A DNA stretch of 64,000 nucleotides from positions 558,001 through 622,000 of the forward strand of contig NZ_JBDZDN010000002.1 in NCBI RefSeq assembly GCF_040049215.1, read 5' to 3'. The notes under the pieces are model-generated. The model saw nothing but the letters and a program-made list of their open reading frames with translations. It ran no database searches and was not told where the DNA came from. The DNA is from Mesorhizobium_K sp040049215. GTDB taxonomy: Bacteria; Pseudomonadota; Alphaproteobacteria; Rhizobiales; Rhizobiaceae. This document shows positions 41,293 through 50,333 of the stretch, one piece after another. Position 1 is the stretch's first letter. The number at the start of each line of letters is the position of its first letter. The translations under genes were made by a program, and so were the position numbers.

Positions 41293-44200
41293 GTGCACCT
41301 CCTCACCACATCGTCCGCTTCGCTCGACGATCTCGTCGAGCCTGTCGATCTCAGGCAGGCGCCGGCGGATATCGTGGCGCTGTCCTTCACCGACAGCGAT
41401 CTCGCGGGCATGGCGGCGGCGTGGAAGGCCGAAGCGCAAAACCTGCCCGCGATGCGGCTCGCCGCCCTGCGTGATCTCAGGCACCCGATGTCCGTCGACC
41501 TCTGGATCGACAGCGTCGCCGCGCACGCAAAGGTCATTCTCGTGCGCATACTCGGCGGCTACGACTGGTGGCGCTACGGCTGCGACCAGCTCGCGGCGAT
41601 GGCCCGCGTTAGAGGCATCAAGCTAGCGCTGCTGCCCGGCGAATGCCGCGACGAGGATCCGCGCCTGATCGAATGCTCGACCCTGCCGCGCGCCGAACTC
41701 GACGTGCTGCTTTCCTATTTCCGCGAAGGCGGGCCCCGGAACATGACCGCCCTGATGCGCCGGCTGGCCGTGCTGGCGGGGCATGAGGCGGAGGCGGTCG
41801 ACGCCGTCGAAGTGCCGAAGGCAGGATTCTACGATCCGGCCGCGAAGGCCGTGACGCTTTACCCTCCCCCTTGCGGGGAGGGTCTGACGGCGAAGCCGGC
41901 AGGGGTTGGGGTGGCGCAAGACCGAGCGCTTCCTTTCCCACTCGCCCCCGTCATTGCCATCCTTTTCTACCGCTCGATGCTGCTCGCCTCCGACGTCGCG
42001 CCGATCGACGCGCTGTGCGAGGCGCTGCGCGTCAAGGGCATGCGTCCTGTTCCGGTCTTCGTCGCCAGCCTCAAGGACGCCGCCTCGGCCGATTTCGTGG
42101 AGAGCGCCCTCCGCGAATTGCGGCCCGCCCTCATCGTCACCGCGACGGCGTTCGCCACCGGGGCGGAGCCAGGCGCCGAAACGCTGTTCGACCGCGCCGG
42201 CGTGCCTGTCATGCAGGTGATCGTCGCCACCACGCGCCGCGAGGCCTGGGAGAAAAGCCCGCGCGGGCTGGCTCCGGCCGACCTCGCCATGCATGTCGTG
42301 ATGCCGGAACTCGATGGGCGAATTCTCGCCGGAGCGTTCTCGTTCAAGGGAGAGAGTGCGCTCGACCCGGCGCTCGGGTTTCGCGCCTTCGTCAACCGGC
42401 CGGAGCCCGACCGCATCGAGCAGGTTGCCACGCGCATCGAGGCGATGGTGCGCCTGCAAAGCACGGCGCGGGCCGACAGGCGTATCGCGATATTGATGCC
42501 AGACTATCCGGGAGCGGCGGGCCGTACCGGTTATGCCGTCGGCCTCGACGTCCCCTCCTCTGTGCTCGCCATGCTGCATGACCTGAAGGACGAGGGTTAT
42601 GCCGTTGAAGGGATTCCGCAATCGCCACGCGCGCTGCTGGATCTCATCGAGGATGGCAGCGAAGGATTGAGCCTGGACGAATACCTTTCCTTCTCGTCGG
42701 AACTGCCGGCCGAAGCAAAGGCAGCCGTCGAAGCTGCCTGGGGCAAAGCCGACGCCCCCTCGCACTTCCGCGCCGCGACCTTCGGCAATGTCACGGTCGC
42801 GCTCGCCCCTGATCGCGGCAGGTCGGCCGACCGCCGCGCCGACTATCACGACCCTGCCCTGCCGCCGCGCCATGAACTTGTCGCCTTCGGCCTGTGGCTG
42901 CGGAAGGCGCTCGGTATCCACGCCATCGTGCATGTCGGGGCGCACGGCACGCTCGAATGGCTGCCGGGCAAGACCGTGGCGATGAGCCAAAGCTGTTTCC
43001 CCGAGATCGTCACGGGTTCCCTGCCTGTCATCTATCCGTTCATCGTGTCGAACCCCGGCGAGGCCGCGCAGGCCAAGCGCCGCATCGCCGCCGTGACGCT
43101 CGGCCACCTGCCGCCGCCGCTGGCCGCGGCCGGGCTGGATGAGGGCAAGCAGAAGTTGGAGCGGCTGGTCGACGAATATGCCCAGGCCGACGGGCTCGAC
43201 CGCCGCCGCCGCGACCGGCTGGCGCAATTGATCGTCGAAACCGCCGCGAAGACAGGTCTCGCCTCCGACGCGGGCGTCGCCGCGACCGACGCGCCCGACG
43301 AGGCCTTGCGCCGCATCGACGCCTGGCTCTGCGATCTCAAGGATTTTGCCATCAAGGACGGACTCCACATCTACGGCCGGGCCGGACCGGACGATGAGCC
43401 TATCCGCAAGCAGAGCGCCGAAGCCGAACGCGGAGCGCTGATCGCCGCGCTCGACGGCCGCCATGTCGGCGCCGGCCCGTCGGGCGCACCGGCGCGGGGA
43501 AGGACCGATGTCCTTCCCACCGGCCGCAATCTTTTCACCGCCGATCCGCGCACCATGCCCACCCCTACCGCTTTCGACATCGGCGAGGCAGCCGCAGCCG
43601 AAGTCCTGCGCCGCTACATGCAGGACCACGGCGACTGGCCGCGCTCGCTGGTCGTCGACCTCTGGGGTTCGGCCTCGCTGCGGACCGGCGGCGAGGAGAT
43701 CGCGCAGGGGCTGGCGCTGATGGGCTGCCGTCCGCAATGGGATTCGGCGACCGGCCGCGTGACCGGCATCGAGGTTCTGCCGCCGGCACGCGTCGGCCGT
43801 CCCCGCGTCGACGTGACGTGGCGCATATCGGGCCTGTTCCGCGACATGTTCCCGACCCAGATCGCATTGCTCGACGCGGCGACCCGGGCGGTCGCCGCGC
43901 GGGACGAAAACGCATCCGAGAATCCGCTGGCCGGAGCCGCGCGGCGGGAAAATACCACGCCGGCGCGCGTCTTCGGCTCCTCGCCGGGCACGTACGGCGC
44001 GGGCCTGGAAGACCTGCTGGCGAGCGGCGACTGGGCGGAACGGAATGAACTCGGCCGCGCCTATCTCGACGCCGCCTCGCATGCCTATGGCGGCGCCGAG
44101 GGAGAAGGCGTCTCGGCCCCCGGCGCCTTCGCCGGCCGGGTGGCGGAGGCTGATTTGCTGGTTCACTCCGGCGACGACCCCGGCCGCGACATCCTGGAGG

Positions 44201-44682
44201 GATCGGCGGACGTCGCCTTCGTCGGCGGTTTTTCGGCTGCGGTGGCGCTGCTCGGCGGCAAGGCAGACGTCATCATGCTCGACACCACCGACCCGACAAA
44301 GCCCAGGCCGCGCTCCGTGACCGAGGCGGTCACGCGCGTCGTCCGTGCGCGTGCCACGAACCCGCGCTTTATCGAGGGCCAGATGCGGCACGGACCGCGC
44401 GGCGCGTCCGAATTCGCCGAAACGGTCGACCGCCTGATCGGCTACGCCGAGACGACCGGAGCCATTCCGGGCGCACTGATCGAGGCATTGCACGACGCCT
44501 ATCTCGGCGACGAGAAGGTGCGCGCCTTCATGCTGCGCGAGAACCCCAAGGCCGCCGCCTTCATCGCCGAGCGGTTCGCCTCGGCGCGGCGGCGCGGGCT
44601 GTGGAACCCCCTGCGCAATTCGATCGACAACGACCTCGCCGCCCTGATCGCCGAGGCGCGGGCGCTGCAGGTGGCGGCATGA
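41293..44682 (+). CDS. cobN: Cobaltochelatase subunit CobN
   Basis: CobN is the large catalytic subunit of the ATP-dependent cobaltochelatase, which inserts cobalt into hydrogenobyrinic acid a,c-diamide with CobS and CobT helpers. The 1129-residue product shows the magnesium-chelatase H-type features VHVGAHGTLEWLPGK, FGSSPGTYGAG and the ending with FVGGFSAAVALLGG. It starts at GTG with GGGAG 10 bases upstream. It is somewhat shorter than the roughly 1270 residues of the Pseudomonas denitrificans protein. Residues about 190-215 (YPPPCGEGLTAKPAGVGV...) come from an in-frame palindromic repeat insertion. Confidence 0.94.
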   Translation: MHLLTTSSASLDDLVEPVDLRQAPADIVALSFTDSDLAGMAAAWKAEAQNLPAMRLAALRDLRHPMSVDLWIDSVAAHAKVILVRILGGYDWWRYGCDQLAAMARVRGIKLALLPGECRDEDPRLIECSTLPRAELDVLLSYFREGGPRNMTALMRRLAVLAGHEAEAVDAVEVPKAGFYDPAAKAVTLYPPPCGEGLTAKPAGVGVAQDRALPFPLAPVIAILFYRSMLLASDVAPIDALCEALRVKGMRPVPVFVASLKDAASADFVESALRELRPALIVTATAFATGAEPGAETLFDRAGVPVMQVIVATTRREAWEKSPRGLAPADLAMHVVMPELDGRILAGAFSFKGESALDPALGFRAFVNRPEPDRIEQVATRIEAMVRLQSTARADRRIAILMPDYPGAAGRTGYAVGLDVPSSVLAMLHDLKDEGYAVEGIPQSPRALLDLIEDGSEGLSLDEYLSFSSELPAEAKAAVEAAWGKADAPSHFRAATFGNVTVALAPDRGRSADRRADYHDPALPPRHELVAFGLWLRKALGIHAIVHVGAHGTLEWLPGKTVAMSQSCFPEIVTGSLPVIYPFIVSNPGEAAQAKRRIAAVTLGHLPPPLAAAGLDEGKQKLERLVDEYAQADGLDRRRRDRLAQLIVETAAKTGLASDAGVAATDAPDEALRRIDAWLCDLKDFAIKDGLHIYGRAGPDDEPIRKQSAEAERGALIAALDGRHVGAGPSGAPARGRTDVLPTGRNLFTADPRTMPTPTAFDIGEAAAAEVLRRYMQDHGDWPRSLVVDLWGSASLRTGGEEIAQGLALMGCRPQWDSATGRVTGIEVLPPARVGRPRVDVTWRISGLFRDMFPTQIALLDAATRAVAARDENASENPLAGAARRENTTPARVFGSSPGTYGAGLEDLLASGDWAERNELGRAYLDAASHAYGGAEGEGVSAPGAFAGRVAEADLLVHSGDDPGRDILEGSADVAFVGGFSAAVALLGGKADVIMLDTTDPTKPRPRSVTEAVTRVVRARATNPRFIEGQMRHGPRGASEFAETVDRLIGYAETTGAIPGALIEALHDAYLGDEKVRAFMLRENPKAAAFIAERFASARRRGLWNPLRNSIDNDLAALIAEARALQVAA
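41861..41935 (+). repeat. RIME-like palindromic repeat read in frame inside cobN
   Basis: The stretch holds a perfect hairpin CCCTCCCC/GGGGAGGG with loop CTTGC (41862-41882), followed by GGCGAAGCCGGCAGGGGTTGGGGTGG as two pieces (GGCGAAGCCGG and CAGGGGTTGGGGTGG). This resembles rhizobial intergenic palindromic repeats. It is open in the cobN frame and encodes a Pro/Gly-rich loop between two conserved parts of CobN. The right edge is approximate. Confidence 0.7.
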
Positions 44683-46055
44683 TCGCGCCGGCGGCACATC
44701 GGCCCATGGCGGGCGGCTTTGCGCGGCGCGGCGCCTGCCCTGCCCTTTCCGCGCCGATGAAGACCGGCGACGGGCTGCTGGCGCGGCTGAATCCGGTCGC
44801 CGGGGGACTGACGCCGGCGCAGCTCGGCGGTCTGTGCGAGGCGGCGCAGGCGCATGGCAACGGCGTGGTTGAAGTCACCGCGCGCGGCAGCATTCAGGTG
44901 CGCGGACTGACCGAAAGCTCCGCCGTGCTGTTTGCGCAAGCCATTGACCGGCTTGGCATTTCCGCCCGCACGGGCGTTCCGGTTCAGACCGGCGCGTTAG
45001 CCGGGCTCGACCCGAACGAGATCGCGGATCCGACCACGTTGGCGGAAATGATCCGGGCAGGCACTGCCAAGGCCGGGCTGGAAGCCCGGCTGGGGCCGAA
45101 GATTTCGGTGGTCATCGACGGCGGCGGGCGAACGGCGCTCATCGAGGTCGCCGCGGATGTCAGGCTGACGGCGATCCACGTCGAAGGTTTGCCGCACTGG
45201 CGGGTTGCGATTGCAGGCGATGCTGCGACGGCAAGGACGCTGGGCATCGCGCACGGCGACACCGAGGCCAGCGAAGCCGCGCTGGCGCTGCTGTCGGAGA
45301 TCGCCGCGATGGGACGCGAGGCGCGGGCAAGAGACCTGAGCGAAGCGCAATTGCTGCGTGTTTCCAATCGCTTATCAGGCTCGCACCCCGCGATGCCCCC
45401 CTCTGGCCACGCCGCTGGATCGCTTGTCGGCACCACAAGGTTGCGCGACGATCGACTAGCCTTCGGTGTCGCGCTGCCATTCGGCCACACCAAGGCTAAG
45501 CTGCTAAAAGCATTGGCGGAAGCGGCCCAAACGCTTGGCATCGACGACATCCGTCCTGCGCCGGGGCGGACACTGGTCGCGCTTTGCGGGACGGCGATTG
45601 ACGCCGAGACGCTGAAAAACCAGGCGGAGACGCTGGGCTTTGTCACCTCTCCCGACGATGTCAGGCAGGCGATCTCGGCATGCCCGGGTGCCCCGGAATG
45701 CGCATCTGGACATCTTCCCGCACGCCTGGTCGCTGCTGAAATCGCCAACGAATACAGCAGCTTGCTTGATGGCTCGATTCACCTCCACGTCTCCGGCTGC
45801 GCCAAGGGCTGCGCCCATCCCGGCAAGGCGGACCTGACCGTCGTCGGCTGCGCGGGTGGGGCCGGACTTGTCGTCAACGGGACGGCGCGGGATGAACCGC
45901 TCGGCTTTGTGGATAATGTCGGCGCGCGGGGCGGTCTGGCCGCCGTCGCGGCACTCGTTTCCGCAGGACGGCATACGGAAGAGGCGACGGCGCAAGCGAT
46001 TGACAGGATTGGATTTTCCGCGCTGGCGGAAGCCTTCGGACAGAGCGGGAAATGA
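44679..46055 (+). CDS. cobG: Precorrin-3B synthase
   Basis: CobG uses molecular oxygen to hydroxylate precorrin-3A and form the gamma-lactone precorrin-3B, marking the aerobic B12 route. The 458-residue product has the nitrite/sulfite-reductase ferredoxin-like repeats and the C-terminal Cys set for a [4Fe-4S] cluster: CPGAPEC (about 350) and HVSGCAKGCAHPGKADLT (in part: SGCAKGCAHP). The start overlaps the cobN stop (ATGA). The gene proves that the organism has the oxygen-dependent pathway. Confidence 0.92.
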   Translation: MIAPAAHRPMAGGFARRGACPALSAPMKTGDGLLARLNPVAGGLTPAQLGGLCEAAQAHGNGVVEVTARGSIQVRGLTESSAVLFAQAIDRLGISARTGVPVQTGALAGLDPNEIADPTTLAEMIRAGTAKAGLEARLGPKISVVIDGGGRTALIEVAADVRLTAIHVEGLPHWRVAIAGDAATARTLGIAHGDTEASEAALALLSEIAAMGREARARDLSEAQLLRVSNRLSGSHPAMPPSGHAAGSLVGTTRLRDDRLAFGVALPFGHTKAKLLKALAEAAQTLGIDDIRPAPGRTLVALCGTAIDAETLKNQAETLGFVTSPDDVRQAISACPGAPECASGHLPARLVAAEIANEYSSLLDGSIHLHVSGCAKGCAHPGKADLTVVGCAGGAGLVVNGTARDEPLGFVDNVGARGGLAAVAALVSAGRHTEEATAQAIDRIGFSALAEAFGQSGK

Positions 46056-46684
46056 CGGCCTACGACTACATCCACGACGGCAATGCGATCTACGAGCGGT
46101 CCTTCGCGATCATCCGTTCGGAGGCGGACCTCCAGCGATTCTCGGACGAAGAGGCCGATGTCGCGGTGCGCATGATCCATGCCTGCGGCCTGGTCGAGGC
46201 AGCGCAACACTTTGTTTTCTCAAATGATTTTGTCACGTCTGCCAGGCAGGCCCTGCTCGCCGGAGCGCCGGTTCTCTGCGACGCCGAGATGGTCGCCCGC
46301 GGCGTCACCGTGGCCCGGCTGCCGGCCAAGAACGAGGTGGTCTGCACCTTGCGCGACCCGCAAACCGCTGACATCGCAAAGAAAATCGGCAACACACGCT
46401 CGGCGGCCGCGCTCGAATTGTGGCGCGACAGGCTGGGTGGGGCGTTGGTCGCCATTGGCAACGCGCCGACGGCACTGTTCTATCTGCTTGAAATGATTGG
46501 GAAAGGCGCCCCGAGGCCTGCGGCGATCATCGGCATGCCGGTGGGTTTCGTGGGCGCCGCCGAATCGAAGCAGGCGCTGGCCGAAAGCAAGCTCGGCATC
46601 CCCTGGGCAATCGTGCGCGGACGCATGGGCGGCAGCGCCATGACAGCCGCAGCCGTCAACGCTCTCGCGAGGCCAGGCCTTTGA
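46052..46684 (+). CDS. cobH: Precorrin-8X methylmutase
   Basis: CobH moves the C11 methyl group to C12, producing hydrogenobyrinic acid. The 210-residue product has the family features VRMIHACGL with the catalytic His (about residue 43), LRDPQTADIAKKIGNTRSAA and IGNAPTALF, and the C-terminal GMPVGFVGAAESK. It overlaps both cobG and cobI (ATGA and TTGA), in the standard G-H-I-J order. Confidence 0.95.
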   Translation: MTAYDYIHDGNAIYERSFAIIRSEADLQRFSDEEADVAVRMIHACGLVEAAQHFVFSNDFVTSARQALLAGAPVLCDAEMVARGVTVARLPAKNEVVCTLRDPQTADIAKKIGNTRSAAALELWRDRLGGALVAIGNAPTALFYLLEMIGKGAPRPAAIIGMPVGFVGAAESKQALAESKLGIPWAIVRGRMGGSAMTAAAVNALARPGL

Positions 46685-46686
46685 AT

Positions 46687-47421
46687 ATGCACACGAAATC
46701 AGGCCGGCTGATCGGCGTCGGCACGGGTCCCGGCGACCCGGAACTGCTGACGCTGAAGGCCGTGCGCGCGTTGGAGGAGGCGGACGTCGTGGCCTTTTTC
46801 GCCAAGCGCGGCAGCAACGGCAACGCACGCGGCATCGTCGGGCCGCACTGGCGCGAAACGTGGATTGAATTGCCGCTGGTCTATCCGGTGACCACGGAAA
46901 TCCATAAGGATTCCAAGGAGTACCGGGAAGCGATCCTCGGCTTCTACGAAGAATCTGTTCACAAGATAGAAAAACACCTCGAAGCCGGCAGGATTGTCGC
47001 GGTTCTGTCGGAAGGAGACCCGCTTTTCTACGGATCCTACATGCACCTGCATGTCAGGCTCGCCGGCCACTGGCCGACCGAGGTGATACCGGGCGTGACG
47101 GCGATGTCGGGATGCTGGTCGCAGACCGGCACGCCGATCGTCCAAGGCGACGACATCCTGACCGTACTGCCGGGTACGCTCTCCGAATTCGAGCTGACGC
47201 GACGGCTGGCCGACACCGACGCCGCTGTCATCATGAAGGTCGGGCGCAATCTGCCGAAGATCAGGCGGGCGCTGGCCGCGACGGGGATGCTGGAGCGGGC
47301 GATCTATGTCGAGCGCGGCACGATGGCGAACACGAGTTCGGTGCGGCTGGCCGACAAAGCGGACGACGAGGCGCCGTATTTTTCAATCGTGCTCGTGCCG
47401 GGCTGGGCCGAGAAACCATGA
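46687..47421 (+). CDS. cobI: Precorrin-2 C20-methyltransferase
   Basis: CobI adds the C20 methyl group to precorrin-2 with SAM. The 244-residue tetrapyrrole methylase has GVGTGPGDPELLTLKA at its N-terminus, LSEGDPLFYGSYMHL (SAM-binding GDP) and PGVTAMSGCWSQTG. I start it at the ATG at 46687 (MHTKSGR), with AGG 9 bases upstream; a TTG at 46681 that overlaps the cobH stop would add two residues. It leads into cobJ with an ATGA overlap. Confidence 0.94.
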   Translation: MHTKSGRLIGVGTGPGDPELLTLKAVRALEEADVVAFFAKRGSNGNARGIVGPHWRETWIELPLVYPVTTEIHKDSKEYREAILGFYEESVHKIEKHLEAGRIVAVLSEGDPLFYGSYMHLHVRLAGHWPTEVIPGVTAMSGCWSQTGTPIVQGDDILTVLPGTLSEFELTRRLADTDAAVIMKVGRNLPKIRRALAATGMLERAIYVERGTMANTSSVRLADKADDEAPYFSIVLVPGWAEKP

Positions 47422-48203
47422 GCCGGACGGACAACGGCCATGTCGCCGTCATCGGGCTCGGACCGGGCGGCGCGCACCAGGTGACCCCCGAGGCGAGCGA
47501 GGCCGTCGCCGCGGCGAAATGGTTCTATGGCTACGGACCCTATGTCGACCGGCTGGAGCTGAGGCCCGACCAGGTCAAGGTCACTTCGGACAATCGCGAG
47601 GAGATTTCACGGGCACAGGCAGCCCTGACGAAGGCAGCCGAAGGCGAGCGCGTCGCGGTGGTGTCGGGCGGGGACCCCGGCGTCTTCGCCATGGCGGCGG
47701 CGGTGTGCGAGGTGATCGAGGCCGGTCCGCCGGAATGGCGCGACGTTGACCTGACGATCGTGCCTGGAGTGACGGCGATGCTGGCGGTGGCGGCAAGGAT
47801 CGGCGCGCCGCTCGGGCACGATTTCTGCGCGATCTCGCTGTCGGACAATCTGAAGCCGTGGGAGACGATCGAGAAACGGCTTGATGCGGTCGCCTCGGCG
47901 GGTTTCGTGATCGCGCTCTACAACCCGATCAGCAAGGCGCGCCCATGGCAGCTCGGCAAAGCCTTTGAGCGGTTGCGGACGATCCTGCCGGAAAGCACTC
48001 CAGTCATCTTCGGCCGCGCCGCCGGACGCCCTGACGAGACGATCGAGGTGGCCCCGCTCAGCCAAGCGGACGCGGCGCAGGCCGACATGGCCACCTGCAT
48101 CATCATCGGCTCGGCGGAGACACGAGTGATCGATCGCGGCGAGAAGGCCGCGCTGGTCTATACGCCGCGCTTTTCGGGCCCCGGTCCCGGGGTCAGCACA
48201 TGA
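47418..48203 (+). CDS. cobJ: Precorrin-3B C17-methyltransferase
   Basis: CobJ methylates C17 of precorrin-3B and contracts the ring. The 261-residue methylase shows AVIGLGPGGAHQVTPEA, WFYGYGPYVDRL, VVSGGDPGVFAMA and PGVTAMLAVAARIGAPLGHDF (in part: PGVTAMLAVAARIG). The start overlaps cobI (ATGA). Its last 46 bases overlap the convergent cobK on the opposite strand, an unusually long overlap for two essential steps of one pathway. Confidence 0.95.
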   Translation: MSRTDNGHVAVIGLGPGGAHQVTPEASEAVAAAKWFYGYGPYVDRLELRPDQVKVTSDNREEISRAQAALTKAAEGERVAVVSGGDPGVFAMAAAVCEVIEAGPPEWRDVDLTIVPGVTAMLAVAARIGAPLGHDFCAISLSDNLKPWETIEKRLDAVASAGFVIALYNPISKARPWQLGKAFERLRTILPESTPVIFGRAAGRPDETIEVAPLSQADAAQADMATCIIIGSAETRVIDRGEKAALVYTPRFSGPGPGVST

Positions 48204-48928
48204 TCGGCGAGGCGCAAGACTTCCTCGACATCTGCCCCGGACGGCAGATCCGGCAACGACGGACGGCGGATGAGAAAGACCTCGATGCCGAGCTGTCGCG
48301 CCGCGGCGATCTTGCCGTAGGTGGCGTCGCCGCCGCTGTTCTTGGCTACGATAACGTCGATGCCGTGCGCTTTGAGCAGCGCGCAATCGTCGACCTCCGA
48401 GAATGGTCCGCGCGCCGGGATGTAGGTCGCGTGCGGCACGGCGAGCGGCGGCTCGACCGGATCGACGCTGCGGATGAGGTAGGCGTGTTGGGGCGCCGCC
48501 TCGAAGGGCGCAAGCTCCTGTCGCCCGAGCGCGAGGAAGATTTTTCGCGGGGTTGTGCCAAGCAAAGCGGCGGCCTCGGTCGCGTTACCGACCAGCGTCC
48601 AGCGGTCGCCGGGATTCTGCTCCCAAGGCGGACGGCGCAGCGCGATGGCGGGAACGCCGGTAAGCTGCGCGGCTTGTGCGGCGTTGGCCGAGATATTGGC
48701 AGCATAGGGATGCGTGCCGTCGATCAGCAGTTTGATGCGGTTGTCCCTCAGATAGGCCGCGAGGCCTTCAACGCCGCCGAAACCGCCGACGCGGACCGGG
48801 ACGCCCTGCGGAACGGGATCCCTGGTGCGGCCGGCAAGCGACAGCGTGACCTCGTATTTCGCGGCGAGCTTCCCGGCGAGCTGCCTGGCCTCCGTGGTGC
48901 CGCCGAGGACGAGGATGCGGTCGGTCAT
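48158..48928 (-). CDS. cobK: Precorrin-6A reductase
   Basis: CobK reduces precorrin-6A to dihydro-precorrin-6 with NADPH. The 256-residue product begins with the nucleotide-binding ILVLGGTTEARQLA and has LIDGTHPYAANIS (typical of the family), ALRRPPWEQ and VAKNSGGDATYGKI. It is inverted in an otherwise plus-strand series, and its 3' end lies within cobJ. It starts 163 bases from the divergent cobL, with a RIME-like repeat in between. Confidence 0.94.
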   Translation of the reverse strand: MTDRILVLGGTTEARQLAGKLAAKYEVTLSLAGRTRDPVPQGVPVRVGGFGGVEGLAAYLRDNRIKLLIDGTHPYAANISANAAQAAQLTGVPAIALRRPPWEQNPGDRWTLVGNATEAAALLGTTPRKIFLALGRQELAPFEAAPQHAYLIRSVDPVEPPLAVPHATYIPARGPFSEVDDCALLKAHGIDVIVAKNSGGDATYGKIAAARQLGIEVFLIRRPSLPDLPSGADVEEVLRLADHVLTPGPGPEKRGV

Positions 48929-48967
48929 TCTCTTGGTCTAGTCCTATTGCCGGCGCGTATGAAAAGT

Positions 48968-49083
48968 GCCCCTCACCCTTACCCTCTCCCCGCAAGAACG
49001 GGGAGAGGGGGTCGTCAGCGTTGCGGCCATCTCTCCTCTCCCCGTTGTTACGGGGAGAGGATGCCGGCAGGCAGGTGAGGGGC
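48968..49083. repeat. RIME-like mosaic palindromic element
   Basis: An outer inverted repeat, GCCCCTCACC (48968-48977) and GGTGAGGGGC (49074-49083), encloses two hairpins: CCCTCTCCCCG/CGGGGAGAGGG (48982-49009) and CCTCTCCCCG/CGGGGAGAGG (49035-49060). At about 116 bases with two large palindromes it resembles RIME1 of rhizobia (known family). It fills most of the cobK-cobL spacer, and its right arm lies 8 bases before the cobL start, where GAGGGG may serve as ribosome-binding site. Confidence 0.85.
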
Positions 49084-49091
49084 GGCGCGGC

Positions 49092-50333
49092 GTGTCAAAC
49101 AAGCAACAACTTGCCCCGAAATGGCTCGCGGTCGTCGGCATTGGCGAGGACGGCGTGGCGGGGCTGGGCGAGGAGGCGAAGAAGCTGATCGGCGAGGCCG
49201 AGATCGTGTTCGGTGGCAGGCGGCATCTGGCGCTGGCGGCAGAGCTTGTGAAGGGCGAGAGCCGGGCGTGGCCGAGCCCGTTCGATGCGGCGATGCGCGA
49301 GGTGGTGGCGCTGCGCGGGAAAAAAGTCTGCGTGCTCGCGTCCGGCGATCCCTTTTTGCACGGTGTCGGCGCGACGCTGGCAAGGCATGTTCCGGCCGAC
49401 GAGATGATGGTCGTCCCTGCCCCGTCGGCCTTCAGCCTTGCGGCGGCGCGGCTCGGCTGGGCGCTGCAGGATGTCGAGACTGTATCGCTGCACGGCCATG
49501 CCATCGACCTGATCCGCCCGCTGCTGCAGCCCAAACGCCGGGTGCTGGCGCTGACGTCGGACGGGGATGGGCCGGCTGCGGTCGCCGCGGTGCTCACCGG
49601 CCTCGGCTTCGGTGCGTCGAAGCTTACCGTTCTGGAGGCTCTGGGTGGATCGGACGAACGTATCCGAACCGCGACGGCGCAGGGCTTCGACCTCGAAGAC
49701 GTCAATTCCCTCAACGTGCTGGCGGTTAAAGTTGAATCATCCCGCGAGGCGCGGGTGCTGCCGCTCGTGCCCGGCCGCGCCGACGATCTGTTCGAGCATG
49801 ACGGGCAGATCACCAAGCGCGAGGTGCGCGCGGTGACGCTTGCCGCGCTGGCTCCCCGGCGCGGCGAATTGTTGTGGGACATCGGCGCGGGATCGGGCTC
49901 GGTATCGATCGAATGGATGCTGGCCGACCCGGCGATGCGGGCCATCACGATCGAGGCGGACGCGGAACGCGCGACGCGCATCCGGCGCAATGCCTCGGCC
50001 TTCGGCGTGCCGGACCTGCGGGTTGTCGAGGGGGCGGCACCGGCCGCACTCGCCGGCCTGCCTGCGCCCGACGCGATCTTCATCGGCGGCGGCGGCACCG
50101 ACGACGGCGTGCTGGACGCGGCGATCGCCGCCCTGCCCTCCGGGGGCCGGCTGGTGGCCAACGCGGTGACGCTGGAGATGGAGGCGCTGCTGCTGGCGAA
50201 ACATGCCGCGCTCGGCGGCGAGCTGGTGCGCATCGCCATTTCGCGCGAAACGGCGATCGGGCGGATGAGCGGCTGGCGGCCGGCCATGCCGGTGACGCAA
50301 TGGAGTTGGGTCAAATCCGGGGTGAAGCCGTGA
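49092..50333 (+). CDS. cobL: Precorrin-6B C5,C15-methyltransferase (decarboxylating)
   Basis: CobL is a fusion of CbiE- and CbiT-type enzymes that methylates C5 and C15 and removes the C12 acetate carboxyl. The 413-residue product has the CbiE half (about 1-210: GIGEDGVAGLGEEA, LASGDPFLHGVG) and the CbiT half (about 230-413: LLWDIGAGSGSVSIEW, FIGGGGTDDGVL). I start it at GTG 49092 (VSNKQQ); the frame is open through the repeat upstream, so a longer form is formally possible but encodes only repeat DNA. Confidence 0.94.
   Translation: MSNKQQLAPKWLAVVGIGEDGVAGLGEEAKKLIGEAEIVFGGRRHLALAAELVKGESRAWPSPFDAAMREVVALRGKKVCVLASGDPFLHGVGATLARHVPADEMMVVPAPSAFSLAAARLGWALQDVETVSLHGHAIDLIRPLLQPKRRVLALTSDGDGPAAVAAVLTGLGFGASKLTVLEALGGSDERIRTATAQGFDLEDVNSLNVLAVKVESSREARVLPLVPGRADDLFEHDGQITKREVRAVTLAALAPRRGELLWDIGAGSGSVSIEWMLADPAMRAITIEADAERATRIRRNASAFGVPDLRVVEGAAPAALAGLPAPDAIFIGGGGTDDGVLDAAIAALPSGGRLVANAVTLEMEALLLAKHAALGGELVRIAISRETAIGRMSGWRPAMPVTQWSWVKSGVKP

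Noticed and set aside
41293..44682. Frameshift or truncation in cobN because it is shorter than the Pseudomonas protein
   Set aside because: Conserved motifs occur from start to end in one uninterrupted frame, and the stop overlaps the cobG start as expected; length variation is more likely.
41623..44697. A 1024-codon open frame antisense to cobN
   Set aside because: Long open antisense frames are common in high-GC genes with strong third-position bias; the composition is Arg/Ala/Gly-rich with no recognisable domain, and cobN on the other strand is a clear match.
48966..49091. Longer cobL starting at 48966
   Set aside because: The extra 42 codons are encoded entirely by the RIME-like repeat; the GTG at 49092 begins the conserved domain.
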